A DNA stretch of 21,535 nt. It comes from Azohydromonas lata NBRC 102462 (GTDB lineage: Bacteria; Pseudomonadota; Gammaproteobacteria; Burkholderiales; Burkholderiaceae_C). The notes under the pieces are model-generated. The model was not told the DNA's origin, ran no database searches, and worked only from the letters and a program-made list of their open reading frames with translations. Both the position numbers and the translations under genes were made by a program. Location: positions 1 to 21,535 of the forward strand of contig CAMCTE010000017.1 of assembly GCA_945878385.1 (NCBI GenBank), written 5' to 3'. This document shows positions 7,753 to 15,314 of this stretch, in pieces (the first letter of the stretch is position 1; each line of letters opens with the position of its first letter).

Positions 7753-8688
7753 ATGATCCGGCAGCGAACCCTCAAGTCCGTGACCCGTGCCGTGGGCGTG
7801 GGGGTCCACAGCGGGCAGCGCGTGGAACTCACCTTGCGCCCGGCCGCGCCCGATACCGGCATCGTCTTTCGCCGCACGGACCTGCCGCAACCGGTGGACA
7901 TTCCAGTCACACCCGAATCGGTGACCGACACCCGCATGGCCACCACCATCAGCCCGGTCGACAACCCCGGTGGGCCCAAGGTGCAAACCATCGAGCATCT
8001 GCTGAGTGCCTGCGCGGGCCTGGGCCTGGACAACCTCTACATCGACATCACCGCTGAGGAAGTGCCCATCCTGGATGGCAGTGCCGCCAGCTTCGTCTTC
8101 CTGCTGCAAAGTGCGGGCATCGAGATGCAGAACGCGCCCAAGCGCTTCCTGAGGGTGAAGAAAGCAGTTGAACTGCGTGAAGGCGACGGACCCTCGCTCA
8201 AGTGGGCCCGACTGGAGCCGCACCACGGCTACCGCCTGAGTTTCGAGATTGACTTCAACCATCCTGCCCTGGACGCCACCGGTCAGCAGATGACCTTTGA
8301 CTTCGCCACTGGGCAATACCGGCGCGACATCGCGCGCGCCCGCACCTTCGGCTTCACCAAGGATGTGGAGATGATGCGCGCCCGCGGCCTGGGCCTGGGC
8401 GGCAGCATGGACAACGTGATCGTGGTGGACGACTACCGCGTGCTCAACGCCGAAGGCCTGCGCTACGACGACGAGTTCGTGAAGCACAAGATCCTGGACG
8501 CCATCGGCGACATGCATGTGCTGGGCAAGCCCTTGCTGGCCTCCTACACCGCCTACAAGGGTGGCCACGCACTGAACAACCGGCTGCTGCGCCATCTGCT
8601 GGCAGACCGCCAGGCCTGGGAGGTCGTCACCTTCGAAGACGAACGCCAGGCCCCTGCCGGATGGGCCGAACTGGCGCCGGCCTGGTAA
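7753..8688 (+). CDS. lpxC: LpxC, UDP-3-O-acyl-GlcNAc deacetylase
   Basis: A 311-residue zinc metalloamidase catalysing the committed step of lipid A synthesis. The N-terminus MIRQRTLKSVTRAVGVGVHSG is typical. The zinc ligands appear as His82 in TIEHLLSA, and His245 and Asp249 in HKILDAIGD; the general base is expected at Glu81, and the catalytic His272 lies in YKGGHALNN. Also visible are VPILDGSAASF, RARTFGF and the hydrophobic insert region. Family length is normal (E. coli 305). The ATG has no clear Shine-Dalgarno site. It closes the dcw cluster, as in E. coli, and is convergent with ruvC 15 bases downstream. Confidence 0.98.
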   Translation: MIRQRTLKSVTRAVGVGVHSGQRVELTLRPAAPDTGIVFRRTDLPQPVDIPVTPESVTDTRMATTISPVDNPGGPKVQTIEHLLSACAGLGLDNLYIDITAEEVPILDGSAASFVFLLQSAGIEMQNAPKRFLRVKKAVELREGDGPSLKWARLEPHHGYRLSFEIDFNHPALDATGQQMTFDFATGQYRRDIARARTFGFTKDVEMMRARGLGLGGSMDNVIVVDDYRVLNAEGLRYDDEFVKHKILDAIGDMHVLGKPLLASYTAYKGGHALNNRLLRHLLADRQAWEVVTFEDERQAPAGWAELAPAW

Positions 8689-8703
8689 ACACTTGCGCCG
8701 CCC

Positions 8704-9264
8704 CTAGTAGGTGCGCCCGCCCTTGAACAGCGCATGCGTGCGCCGTTGCAGCTTGGCCCCCTGCGAATAGGCGGCGAACGACGCCCCTGCGTGGGCGTGC
8801 ATGATGGCCAGGCCCAGCGCGTCGGAGGCATCCTTGCCCGGCAAACCGGGCAGGTTCAACAGGCGCTGCACCATCACTTGCACCTGCTCCTTCTTGGCGT
8901 GGCCATGCCCCACCACGGCCTTCTTCATCTGCAGGGCGGTGTACTCGTGCACGGGCAAGCCGCGGGCCACCAGGGCCGTGAGCGCCGCGCCGCGCGCCTG
9001 CCCCAGCAGCAGGGTGCTCTGGGGGTTCACATTCACGAAGACGATTTCCACCGACGCCTGCGTGGGCTCGTAACGCGTGACGATCTCACCGATGCCGTCG
9101 AAGATGATCTTCAGCCGGCCCGGCAGGTCACCCTGCTCGGCCCGATGCGCCGCGCCTGAGGTGCGGATGGTGCCGCTGGCCACATAGTGCAGCCGCGCGC
9201 CCTCGGCTTCGATCACGCCAAAGCCCGTGGTCTGCAGGCCGGGGTCGATGCCGAGGATGCGCAT
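8704..9264 (-). CDS. ruvC: RuvC, Holliday junction resolvase
   Basis: A 186-residue endonuclease that cuts Holliday junctions symmetrically, working with RuvAB. It starts with MRILGIDPGLQTTGFGV. The four catalytic acidic residues are all present: Asp7, Glu73 (in ASVEIVFVN), Asp145 and Asp148 (in GKDASDALGLA). The lysine- and glycine-rich stretch MKKAVVGHGHAKKEQV is also characteristic. It lies 24 bases after the purH stop and is probably the last gene of the dusB-fis-purH-ruvC unit. ruvA and ruvB are not next to it, since convergent lpxC follows. Confidence 0.97.
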   Translation of the reverse strand: MRILGIDPGLQTTGFGVIEAEGARLHYVASGTIRTSGAAHRAEQGDLPGRLKIIFDGIGEIVTRYEPTQASVEIVFVNVNPQSTLLLGQARGAALTALVARGLPVHEYTALQMKKAVVGHGHAKKEQVQVMVQRLLNLPGLPGKDASDALGLAIMHAHAGASFAAYSQGAKLQRRTHALFKGGRTY

Positions 9265-9288
9265 GGGGTGCAGGTCAGGCCGCTGGGG

Positions 9289-10899
9289 TCAATGGCGGAA
9301 GTGCCGCACGCCAGTGAGCACCATGGCGATGCCGCGTTCGTTGGCTGCGGCAATCACTTCGTCGTCGCGCACCGAGCCGCCTGGCTGAATCACGCAGGTG
9401 GCACCGGCCTCGCACACCACATCCAATCCGTCGCGGAAGGGGAAGAAGGCGTCGCTGGCCACAGCCGAGCCCTGCAGCGTGAGGCCCGCGTTGGCCGCCT
9501 TGATCGAGGCGATGCGGGCGCTGTCGATGCGGCTCATCTGGCCAGCACCCACCCCCATCGTCATGCCGCCGGTACAGAACACGATGGCATTGCTCTTCAC
9601 GAACTTGGCCACCTTCCAGGCGAACAGCAGGTCAGTGAGCTGCTGTGGCGTGGGCTGAACGCGCGTCACCACCTTGAGTTCGGCAGCGCTCACCACCCGG
9701 TTGTCGGCGCTTTGAATCAGCAGGCCCGAGCCCACACGCTTCACATCATGGCTGTTCAGCCCGCGGCTCCAGGCATCCGAGGCGCTGTGCTTCACGCCCT
9801 CCAAGGGGATGCGCAGCACGCGGGTGTTGGCCTTGGCAGCAAACACCTGCAGGGCGCCCTCGGTGTAGTCGGGTGCGATCAGCACTTCCACGAACTGCTT
9901 GGCCACGGCCTGCGCGGCGGCCTCGTCCACGGTGGTGTTGAAGGCGATGATGCCGCCGAAGGCCGATGTGGGGTCGGTCTTGAAGGCCTTGGTGTAGGCC
10001 TCCAGGGCGGAAGCGCCCACCGCCACGCCGCAGGGGTTGGCATGCTTGATGATCACGCACGCCGCCCCATCGGTGGCAGCATCAAAGCTCTTCACGCACT
10101 CCCAGGCCGCGTCGGCGTCGGCGATGTTGTTGTAGGACAGTTCCTTGCCTTGCAGCTGCGCGGCAGTCACCAGCGAACCGGGCGCCGGGTACAGGTCGCG
10201 GTAGAACGCGGCGTTCTGGTGCGGGTTTTCGCCGTAGCGCAAGTCCTGCAACTTCACGAAGCGGCCATTGCTTTGTGCGGCGAATTCGTGGCGGGCGGGT
10301 ACTTCCTCATCGGAGGCGGGCAGGGCGATGGCCGAGAGGTAGTCGCTGATGGCCGCATCGTAGTTGCTGATGCGGTTGAAGGCGGCCACCGACAAGGCGA
10401 ACTTCGTGGCCCGCGTGATACCGCCGGCCTTCAGTTCGGCAACCACGCCCGCATATTGCGAGGCGTCGGTCAGCACGGCCACATCCTTCCAGTTCTTGGC
10501 CGCGCTGCGCACCATCGCCGGGCCGCCGATGTCGATGTTCTCGATCGCATCGCCCAAGGTGCATCCGGCCTTGGCCACCGTGGCCTCGAAGGGGTAGAGA
10601 TTGACCACCAGCAGGTCAATGGTGTCGATGCCGTGTTCGTGCAGCGCGGCCATGTGGGCCGGCACATCCCGGCGGGCCAGCAGGCCACCGTGCACACGCG
10701 GATGCAGCGTCTTCACACGGCCGTCCAGCATTTCGGGAAAGCCGGTCATGTCGGCCACTTCCGTGACCGGCAGGCCGGCTTTGGCCAGCAGTTGCGCCGT
10801 ACCGCCTGTGGACAGAAGCTTGACACCGAGCTGTTGCAGTTCGGTGGCGAATTCCACGATGCCGGTCTTGTCCGACACCGAAATCAGGGCAGTGGTCAT
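9289..10899 (-). CDS. purH: PurH, bifunctional AICAR formyltransferase / IMP cyclohydrolase
   Basis: A 536-residue cytoplasmic enzyme for the last two steps of de novo IMP synthesis: formylation of AICAR with 10-formyl-THF, then ring closure. The N-terminal MGS-like cyclohydrolase domain (about 1-150) has ALISVSDKTGIVEFA, LLSTGGTAQLL, EMLDGRVKTLHPRVHGGLL and ENIDIGGPAMVRSAAKN. The C-terminal transformylase domain carries RYGENPHQNAAFY and the Lys-His pair in CVIIKHANPCGVA, with QPGGSVRDDEVI near the end. The ATG at 10899 gives the standard start; 49 bases separate it from the fis stop. That gap holds a small hairpin (GGCCC/GGGCC around 10908-10922). Confidence 0.98.
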   Translation of the reverse strand: MTTALISVSDKTGIVEFATELQQLGVKLLSTGGTAQLLAKAGLPVTEVADMTGFPEMLDGRVKTLHPRVHGGLLARRDVPAHMAALHEHGIDTIDLLVVNLYPFEATVAKAGCTLGDAIENIDIGGPAMVRSAAKNWKDVAVLTDASQYAGVVAELKAGGITRATKFALSVAAFNRISNYDAAISDYLSAIALPASDEEVPARHEFAAQSNGRFVKLQDLRYGENPHQNAAFYRDLYPAPGSLVTAAQLQGKELSYNNIADADAAWECVKSFDAATDGAACVIIKHANPCGVAVGASALEAYTKAFKTDPTSAFGGIIAFNTTVDEAAAQAVAKQFVEVLIAPDYTEGALQVFAAKANTRVLRIPLEGVKHSASDAWSRGLNSHDVKRVGSGLLIQSADNRVVSAAELKVVTRVQPTPQQLTDLLFAWKVAKFVKSNAIVFCTGGMTMGVGAGQMSRIDSARIASIKAANAGLTLQGSAVASDAFFPFRDGLDVVCEAGATCVIQPGGSVRDDEVIAAANERGIAMVLTGVRHFRH

Positions 10900-10948
10900 G
10901 TTGCGTGGGCCCGCGAAGGGCCGGTTTCGAGGGGGTTCAGGGTTGGGT

Positions 10949-11188
10949 TCAAGAGCCGGTCAGTCCGTGCTCCAGCAGCTTGCGCCGCAGGGTGTTGCGG
11001 TTGATGCCCAGCCATTGCGCGGCCAGGCTCTGGTTGCCGTCGGCACGGTCCATCACATGCTCCAGCAGGGGCCGCTCCACCGAGCGCACCATCAGTTCAT
11101 GCAGGCCGCAGGGGTCTTCGCCCCCCAGGTCTTGAAAGTACCGGTCCAGCGTGTGCCGCACGCAATCGTCGATCAGGTTCTGGCTCAT
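10949..11188 (-). CDS. fis: Fis-family nucleoid DNA-binding protein
   Basis: A 79-residue homologue of the Factor for Inversion Stimulation, a nucleoid-associated protein that bends DNA and regulates rRNA and other growth-linked genes. The core helices are VERPLLEHVMDRADGNQSLAA and the C-terminal helix-turn-helix is AAQWLGINRNTLRRKL. Compared with E. coli Fis (98 residues) it begins roughly where residue 25 would be, so it lacks the N-terminal beta-hairpin arms that contact Hin/Gin recombinases; it should bind DNA but probably cannot stimulate inversion. Its ATG overlaps the dusB TGA by four-base ATGA, the dusB-fis arrangement known from E. coli. Confidence 0.93.
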   Translation of the reverse strand: MSQNLIDDCVRHTLDRYFQDLGGEDPCGLHELMVRSVERPLLEHVMDRADGNQSLAAQWLGINRNTLRRKLLEHGLTGS

Positions 11189-12285
11189 GCGCTCAGTTGT
11201 AGGTGTTCGTCATTGGCGCTGCCCGTGCGCTGCGCGCGCTCATGGGCTGCGCAGGCTGCTGCTGCGGCCAGCGTGGGCCAGTGGGTGTGTCGCTGCGCGT
11301 AGGCCTGCAGCCATTCGCTCAGTTGCGTGAGCTGCTCTTCACAGCTCTCAATGGCATTGAGCGTGTGCATGAAGGCGCGCCCGCCCTCCACGCCCGCCAG
11401 CGCCCAGCCGATGTGCTTGCGGGCGGTGCGCACGCCGATGTAGTCGCCATACAGGCCGTAGTGGTCCAGCAGGTGCTCCAGCAGCCAGTGCCGCACCTGC
11501 TCCACCGTGGGCGGTGGAAGGGGCTCACCCGTGGTCAGTTCATGGGCGATCTCGGCAAAGATCCAGGGCCTGCCCTGCGCGGCCCGGCCGATCATCAGGG
11601 CATCCGCCCCGGTGTGCCGCAGCACTGCGGCGGCTTTGGCCGGGCTGTCGATATCACCATTGGCCACCACCGGAATCCGCAGGGCGGCCTTCACTGCGGC
11701 GATGGTGTCGTATTCGGCCTGCCCTTTGTAGCCTTGTTCGCGTGTGCGGCCATGCACCGTCAGCATGGCCACGCCGGCCGATTCGGCTGCCTGCGCCAGG
11801 CGCAGGGCGTTGCGTTCGGCCTGGCACCAACCCGTGCGCATCTTCAGTGTCACGGGCACATTCAGCGGTGCACAAGCCGCCACCACCGCGTCCACGATGC
11901 GCAGGGCCAGGGGCTCGTTCTGCATCAGCGCCGAGCCCGCCCAAACATTGCACACTTTCTTGGCCGGGCAGCCCATATTGATGTCGATGATCTGCGCGCC
12001 GCGGTCGATGTTGTAGCGCGCAGCCAGCGCCATTTCGTGGGGGTCCACGCCCGCAATCTGCACTGCAATCGGTGCCGATTCACCCGCGTGGTCAGCCCGC
12101 CGCGAGGTCTTGAGCGTATTCCACAGCTCGCGCTTGCTGGTGACCATCTCGCTGACTGCATACGCGGCGCCCAAACGCTTGCACAGCATTCGAAAGGGCC
12201 GGTCGGTCACGCCGGCCATGGGGGCGGTGAACAGCCGGCCGGGCAGTTCGAGGGCGCCCAGGCGCAAAGGGGAATTGAGAAACAC
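11185..12285 (-). CDS. dusB: DusB, tRNA-dihydrouridine synthase
   Basis: A 366-residue FMN- and NADPH-dependent enzyme that reduces uridine to dihydrouridine in tRNA D-loops. The TIM-barrel signatures are APMAGVTDRPFR (about 21-32), INMGCPAKKVCNVWAGSALM with the catalytic Cys112, TVHGRTREQGYKG, VVANGDIDSP and LMIGRAAQGRPWIF. The GCPAKKV form and linkage to fis favour DusB over DusA or DusC. It is longer than E. coli DusB (321) because of a C-terminal tail of about 40 residues rich in Ala and His. The gene heads the dusB-fis-purH-ruvC unit and is divergent from the YqaA-like gene with 77 bases between. Confidence 0.95.
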   Translation of the reverse strand: MFLNSPLRLGALELPGRLFTAPMAGVTDRPFRMLCKRLGAAYAVSEMVTSKRELWNTLKTSRRADHAGESAPIAVQIAGVDPHEMALAARYNIDRGAQIIDINMGCPAKKVCNVWAGSALMQNEPLALRIVDAVVAACAPLNVPVTLKMRTGWCQAERNALRLAQAAESAGVAMLTVHGRTREQGYKGQAEYDTIAAVKAALRIPVVANGDIDSPAKAAAVLRHTGADALMIGRAAQGRPWIFAEIAHELTTGEPLPPPTVEQVRHWLLEHLLDHYGLYGDYIGVRTARKHIGWALAGVEGGRAFMHTLNAIESCEEQLTQLSEWLQAYAQRHTHWPTLAAAAACAAHERAQRTGSANDEHLQLSA

Positions 12286-12316
12286 GGGCGGCCGGGCTGC
12301 TTAAAAATGAGGCAGG

Positions 12317-12322
12317 AGTATA
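12317..12322 (-). promoter_or_regulatory. candidate -10 element for dusB-fis-purH-ruvC
   Basis: On the minus strand TATACT stands 31 bases ahead of the dusB start codon, the only AT-rich hexamer of good quality in this short divergent region. No convincing -35 box is present at 16-18 bases, and GC-rich inverted repeats (for example CCCCTGCCGGGG, 12327-12338) occupy that space. This would drive the four-gene minus-strand unit. Confidence 0.4.
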
Positions 12323-12362
12323 GCCACCCCTGCCGGGGCCTTCGGGGCTTTAAGCTTGCACC

Positions 12363-12860
12363 ATGGAAGCCTGGACCACCGCCTTGCTCAGCGCCTTGGC
12401 CCTGCCGCGCTACGGCTTGACCACCGTGTTCGTGGTGGCCTTCATGTCGGCCACCTTGTTGCCCATGGGCTCAGAGCCGGCGGTGTTCGGCTTGGTCAAG
12501 CTCAATGAAAGCCTGTTCTGGCCGGCCGTGTTGGTGGCCACCCTGGGCAATACGCTGGGCGGCATGGTCTCGTGGTGGATGGGGGCGGGCGCCCATTCAG
12601 CGGTTGACCGCATGCGGCCCGGCCGCGAAGGCGCCAGCCGGGCCGATCACCGCGCCCTGCAGTGGTTGCACCGCTTCGGGCCCAAGGCCTGCCTCTTGAG
12701 CTGGCTGCCGGTGGTGGGCGACCCCCTGTGCGCCGTGGCCGGCTGGCTGCGCCTGCCGCTGTGGCCGTGCACCTTCTACATGGCCATCGGCAAATTCCTG
12801 CGCTACACGGTGATGACCGCCGCCCTGCTGTGGGTGTTTCCGCAAGAATGGCCGGTGTGA
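12363..12860 (+). CDS. YqaA-like small DedA/VTT-fold membrane protein
   Basis: A 165-residue inner-membrane protein resembling E. coli YqaA, a short member of the DedA/SNARE-associated (VTT) superfamily. Hydrophobic segments fall at about 19-34, 52-72, 108-130 and 138-160. Motif-like stretches are LPMGSEPAVFG (about 33-43), ATLGNTLGGMVSWWMG (59-74) and WLPVVGDPLCAVAGWLRLP (114-132), then FYMAIGKFLRYT. DedA relatives are implicated in lipid scrambling and membrane homeostasis, but the role of this short branch is not established and I assign none. The ATG at 12363 is the first in frame and has no clear Shine-Dalgarno site. The M32 carboxypeptidase follows by 93 bases. Confidence 0.85.
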   Translation: MEAWTTALLSALALPRYGLTTVFVVAFMSATLLPMGSEPAVFGLVKLNESLFWPAVLVATLGNTLGGMVSWWMGAGAHSAVDRMRPGREGASRADHRALQWLHRFGPKACLLSWLPVVGDPLCAVAGWLRLPLWPCTFYMAIGKFLRYTVMTAALLWVFPQEWPV

Positions 12861-12953
12861 TCCTCGTGGCACCATAGAACCGGCTGGCGTGTCCCCTTCA
12901 CTGACCTTGGACACCCCGCTTCCAACCCGAACACGCCCCACCACGCAACACCC

Positions 12954-14450
12954 ATGACATTGGCCACCCCCGCCTACGACCGCCTCACTGCCCTTCACGC
13001 GCGCCTGCACAGGCTGGACCACCTGGGCGCCATCGCCGGTTGGGACCAGGCCGCCAACATGCCCACCAAGGGCAATGAAGCGCGCGCGGCGGCCTTGTCG
13101 GAACTGGCCACGCTCACCCACCGCCTGCGCACAGATGCGGTGCTGCGCGACACCCTCAGCGCCGCCGAACAAGAACCTTTGAGCGAAGACCAGCGTGCCA
13201 ACCTGCGCGAGATTCGCCGCGACTGGCGCGCCGCCAATGCCCTGCCAGAAGCCCTGGTGGCGCGGCGGCAGATGGCCACATCCCGCTGTGAACACGCCTG
13301 GCGCAGCCAGCGGCCGGCCAACGATTGGGCGGGTTTCGTGGAAAACTTCCGCGAGGTGGTGGCCGTGGGCCGAGAGGAGGCCGCACGCTTGGCCGATGAG
13401 ATGGGCTGTGGCCGCTACGAAGCGTTGATGGACCGCTACGAGCCCGGCATGACCACGGCCGAGGTGGACCGCGTGTTCGGTGACCTGCGGCAGTGGCTGC
13501 CTGGGCTTATAGCGCGCGTGATCGAACGCCAGGCCACCGAGCCGGTCATCTCACCCGAGGGCCCTTTTGATGTGGAGCGGCAGCGTGCCCTGTGCGGCTC
13601 GGTGATGCGGCTGCTGGACTTTGATTTCGACGCCGGGCGCCTGGATGTGAGCACCCATCCCTTCTGCGGTGGGGTGCCCGAGGATGTGCGCATGACCACA
13701 CGCTTCTCGGAGCACGATTTCCTGGGCAGCCTGATGGGCACGGTGCACGAGACCGGCCACGGCCGCTACGAACAGAACCGGCCGCGCCACCTGATCGAGC
13801 AGCCGGTTTCTCAGGCCCGCTCCATGGCCATCCACGAAAGTCAGAGCCTTGCCTTTGAAATGCAGTTGGGCAGCCACCCCGGCTTCGTGGGCCTGATGGC
13901 GCCGCTCGTGCGCGCGCAGTTGGGTGATCAGGCGGCCTTCAACACCGCCAACCTGGCCCGTTTGCTCACGCGTGTCAAGCGTGGCCTCATCCGCGTGGAG
14001 GCCGATGAAGTCACCTACCCGGCGCATGTGCTGCTTCGCTATGGCATCGAACGCGCGCTGGTGGAGGGCGATATCGAGCCCGAGGACATCCCGGCCCTGT
14101 GGGACGAACAGATGCGCGAACTGCTGCATCTGGACACCTGCGGCAACTTCCGCGACGGCCCGCTGCAGGATGTGCACTGGCCCGAGGGCCTGTTTGGCTA
14201 TTTCCCCTGCTACACGCTGGGGGCCATGTACGCCGCGCAGTGGTTTGCCGCCATGCGCCAGGAAATGCCGGACCTGGACCAGCGCATCGCCCGCGGTGAA
14301 CTGTCACCCGTCTTCAATTGGTTGCGCGAGCGCATCTGGACGCAGGGCAGCCGCTGGCCCACGGATGAACTGTGCCGGCGCGCCAGTGGCCAGGCGCTCA
14401 ACCCCGGGCACTTCCGGCGCCACCTGGAGTCGCGTTACCTTTCGGCCTGA
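12954..14450 (+). CDS. M32-family metallocarboxypeptidase (Taq carboxypeptidase type)
   Basis: A 498-residue cytoplasmic zinc carboxypeptidase that removes C-terminal residues from peptides. The metal site HETGH (His265-Glu266-His269) lies in MGTVHETGHGRYEQNRP, and the downstream HESQS (His294, Glu295) supplies the third ligand, as in thermostable carboxypeptidase Taq. Other family signatures are GWDQAANMP near the N-terminus, STHPFCGG, DVRMTTR, and EADEVTYPAHVLLRYGIE. Length matches the family (about 500). There is no signal peptide. The physiological substrate is not evident from context, with the YqaA-like gene upstream and gpmA convergent 73 bases downstream. Confidence 0.95.
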   Translation: MTLATPAYDRLTALHARLHRLDHLGAIAGWDQAANMPTKGNEARAAALSELATLTHRLRTDAVLRDTLSAAEQEPLSEDQRANLREIRRDWRAANALPEALVARRQMATSRCEHAWRSQRPANDWAGFVENFREVVAVGREEAARLADEMGCGRYEALMDRYEPGMTTAEVDRVFGDLRQWLPGLIARVIERQATEPVISPEGPFDVERQRALCGSVMRLLDFDFDAGRLDVSTHPFCGGVPEDVRMTTRFSEHDFLGSLMGTVHETGHGRYEQNRPRHLIEQPVSQARSMAIHESQSLAFEMQLGSHPGFVGLMAPLVRAQLGDQAAFNTANLARLLTRVKRGLIRVEADEVTYPAHVLLRYGIERALVEGDIEPEDIPALWDEQMRELLHLDTCGNFRDGPLQDVHWPEGLFGYFPCYTLGAMYAAQWFAAMRQEMPDLDQRIARGELSPVFNWLRERIWTQGSRWPTDELCRRASGQALNPGHFRRHLESRYLSA

Positions 14451-14455
14451 GGTCG

Positions 14456-14501
14456 GCGCAGGAGCCTCACTGGGTACTCAGAGCGGTGTTCCCGCCTGCG
14501 C
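14456..14501. terminator. weak inverted repeat between convergent M32 gene and gpmA
   Basis: GCGCAGG (14456-14462) and CCTGCGC (14495-14501) are perfect complements separated by 32 bases in the 73-base gap between two convergent genes. There is no T tract on either side. The placement suits a bidirectional terminator, but the long loop makes this weak. Confidence 0.2.
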
Positions 14502-14523
14502 ACCTCCCTCAGGGCCTGTTCGG

Positions 14524-15270
14524 TCAGGCCTTGCCTTGCGCTGCCACTGCCGCCGCTGCGGCCGCAACCGCCTGCGCATCCCCCAGGTAGTAGCTGCGTA
14601 TGGGCTTGAGGGTGTCGTCTTCTAGCTCGTACACCAGCGGAATGCCGTTGGGGATGTTCACCCCCACGATGTCGGCTTCACCAATGCCGTCCAGGTACTT
14701 CACCAGCGCTCGAATGCTGTTGCCGTGCGCTGCGACCACCACGCGCTGTCCGCCGCGGATGGCTGGGGCGATGCGTTCGTTCCAGCACGGCAGCACACGC
14801 GCCACGGTGTCCTTCAGGCATTCGCTCAGCGGAATCTGCTCGGGCGCCAAGGCCGCATACCGTGGGTCCTGGCGTTGCCCCCGAGGGTCATCAGCCGCGA
14901 GCACCGGTGGCGGCACATCGTAGCTGCGGCGCCAGATCAGCACCTGTTCGTCACCGTACTGCTGGGCCATGTCGGCCTTGTTCAGGCCCTGCAGCCCGCC
15001 GTAGTGCCGCTCGTTGAGCCGCCAGTCGTGCTGCACCGGCACCCAGGTGCGGTCCATGGCATCCAGGCAATGCCACAGGGTCCAGATGGCTCGCTTGAGC
15101 ACCGAGGTGTAGGCCACATCAAACTCGTATCCTGCTTCGCGCAGCAAGCGCCCGGCCTGTTGAGCTTGTGCCACGCCGGTGGCCGTCAGCGGCACATCGG
15201 TCCATCCGGTGAATCGATTCTCAAGATTCCACGTCGATTCCCCGTGGCGGATCAGGACAAGTTTTTTCAT
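14524..15270 (-). CDS. gpmA: GpmA, 2,3-bisphosphoglycerate-dependent phosphoglycerate mutase
   Basis: A 248-residue cytoplasmic glycolytic enzyme interconverting 3- and 2-phosphoglycerate. It opens with KLVLIRHGESTWNLENRFTG, where His9 is the residue phosphorylated in the cycle and Arg8 binds phosphate. Glu87 in LNERHYGGLQGLNKA and His182 in VVAAHGNSIRAL complete the active site. The frame is open 182 codons further upstream, but the ATG at 15270 gives the exact family N-terminus and length (E. coli 250). The C-terminus ends in an Ala-rich tail. It is divergent from the rhodanese gene, with only 44 bases between the start codons. Confidence 0.97.
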   Translation of the reverse strand: MKKLVLIRHGESTWNLENRFTGWTDVPLTATGVAQAQQAGRLLREAGYEFDVAYTSVLKRAIWTLWHCLDAMDRTWVPVQHDWRLNERHYGGLQGLNKADMAQQYGDEQVLIWRRSYDVPPPVLAADDPRGQRQDPRYAALAPEQIPLSECLKDTVARVLPCWNERIAPAIRGGQRVVVAAHGNSIRALVKYLDGIGEADIVGVNIPNGIPLVYELEDDTLKPIRSYYLGDAQAVAAAAAAVAAQGKA

Positions 15271-15279
15271 GGCCGGAAT

Positions 15280-15287
15280 TTTATAAT
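15280..15287. promoter_or_regulatory. overlapping divergent -10 elements (gpmA / rhodanese-grxC-secB-gpsA)
   Basis: On the plus strand a perfect TATAAT (15282-15287) lies 27 bases ahead of the rhodanese ATG. On the minus strand TATAAA (complement of 15280-15285) lies nine bases ahead of the gpmA ATG. The two hexamers share four base pairs, so the two promoters could not be melted at once if both are used. Neither has a clear -35 box. Confidence 0.5.
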
Positions 15288-15314
15288 CCGAGGTTTTCCG
15301 CGGACCGAACCCCC

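Noticed and set aside
9187..11004. 605-codon open frame on the plus strand opposite purH, the longest in the window
   Set aside because: Antisense to purH with full family motifs; the His/Gly/Gln-rich translation has no domain.
11203..12420. 405-codon open frame on the plus strand opposite dusB
   Set aside because: A shadow of dusB that also runs across the start of the YqaA-like gene in another frame.
12889..12914. Inverted repeat GTGTCC/GGACAC between the YqaA-like gene and the M32 gene
   Set aside because: Only six pairs with a 14-base loop and no T tract; compatible with chance.
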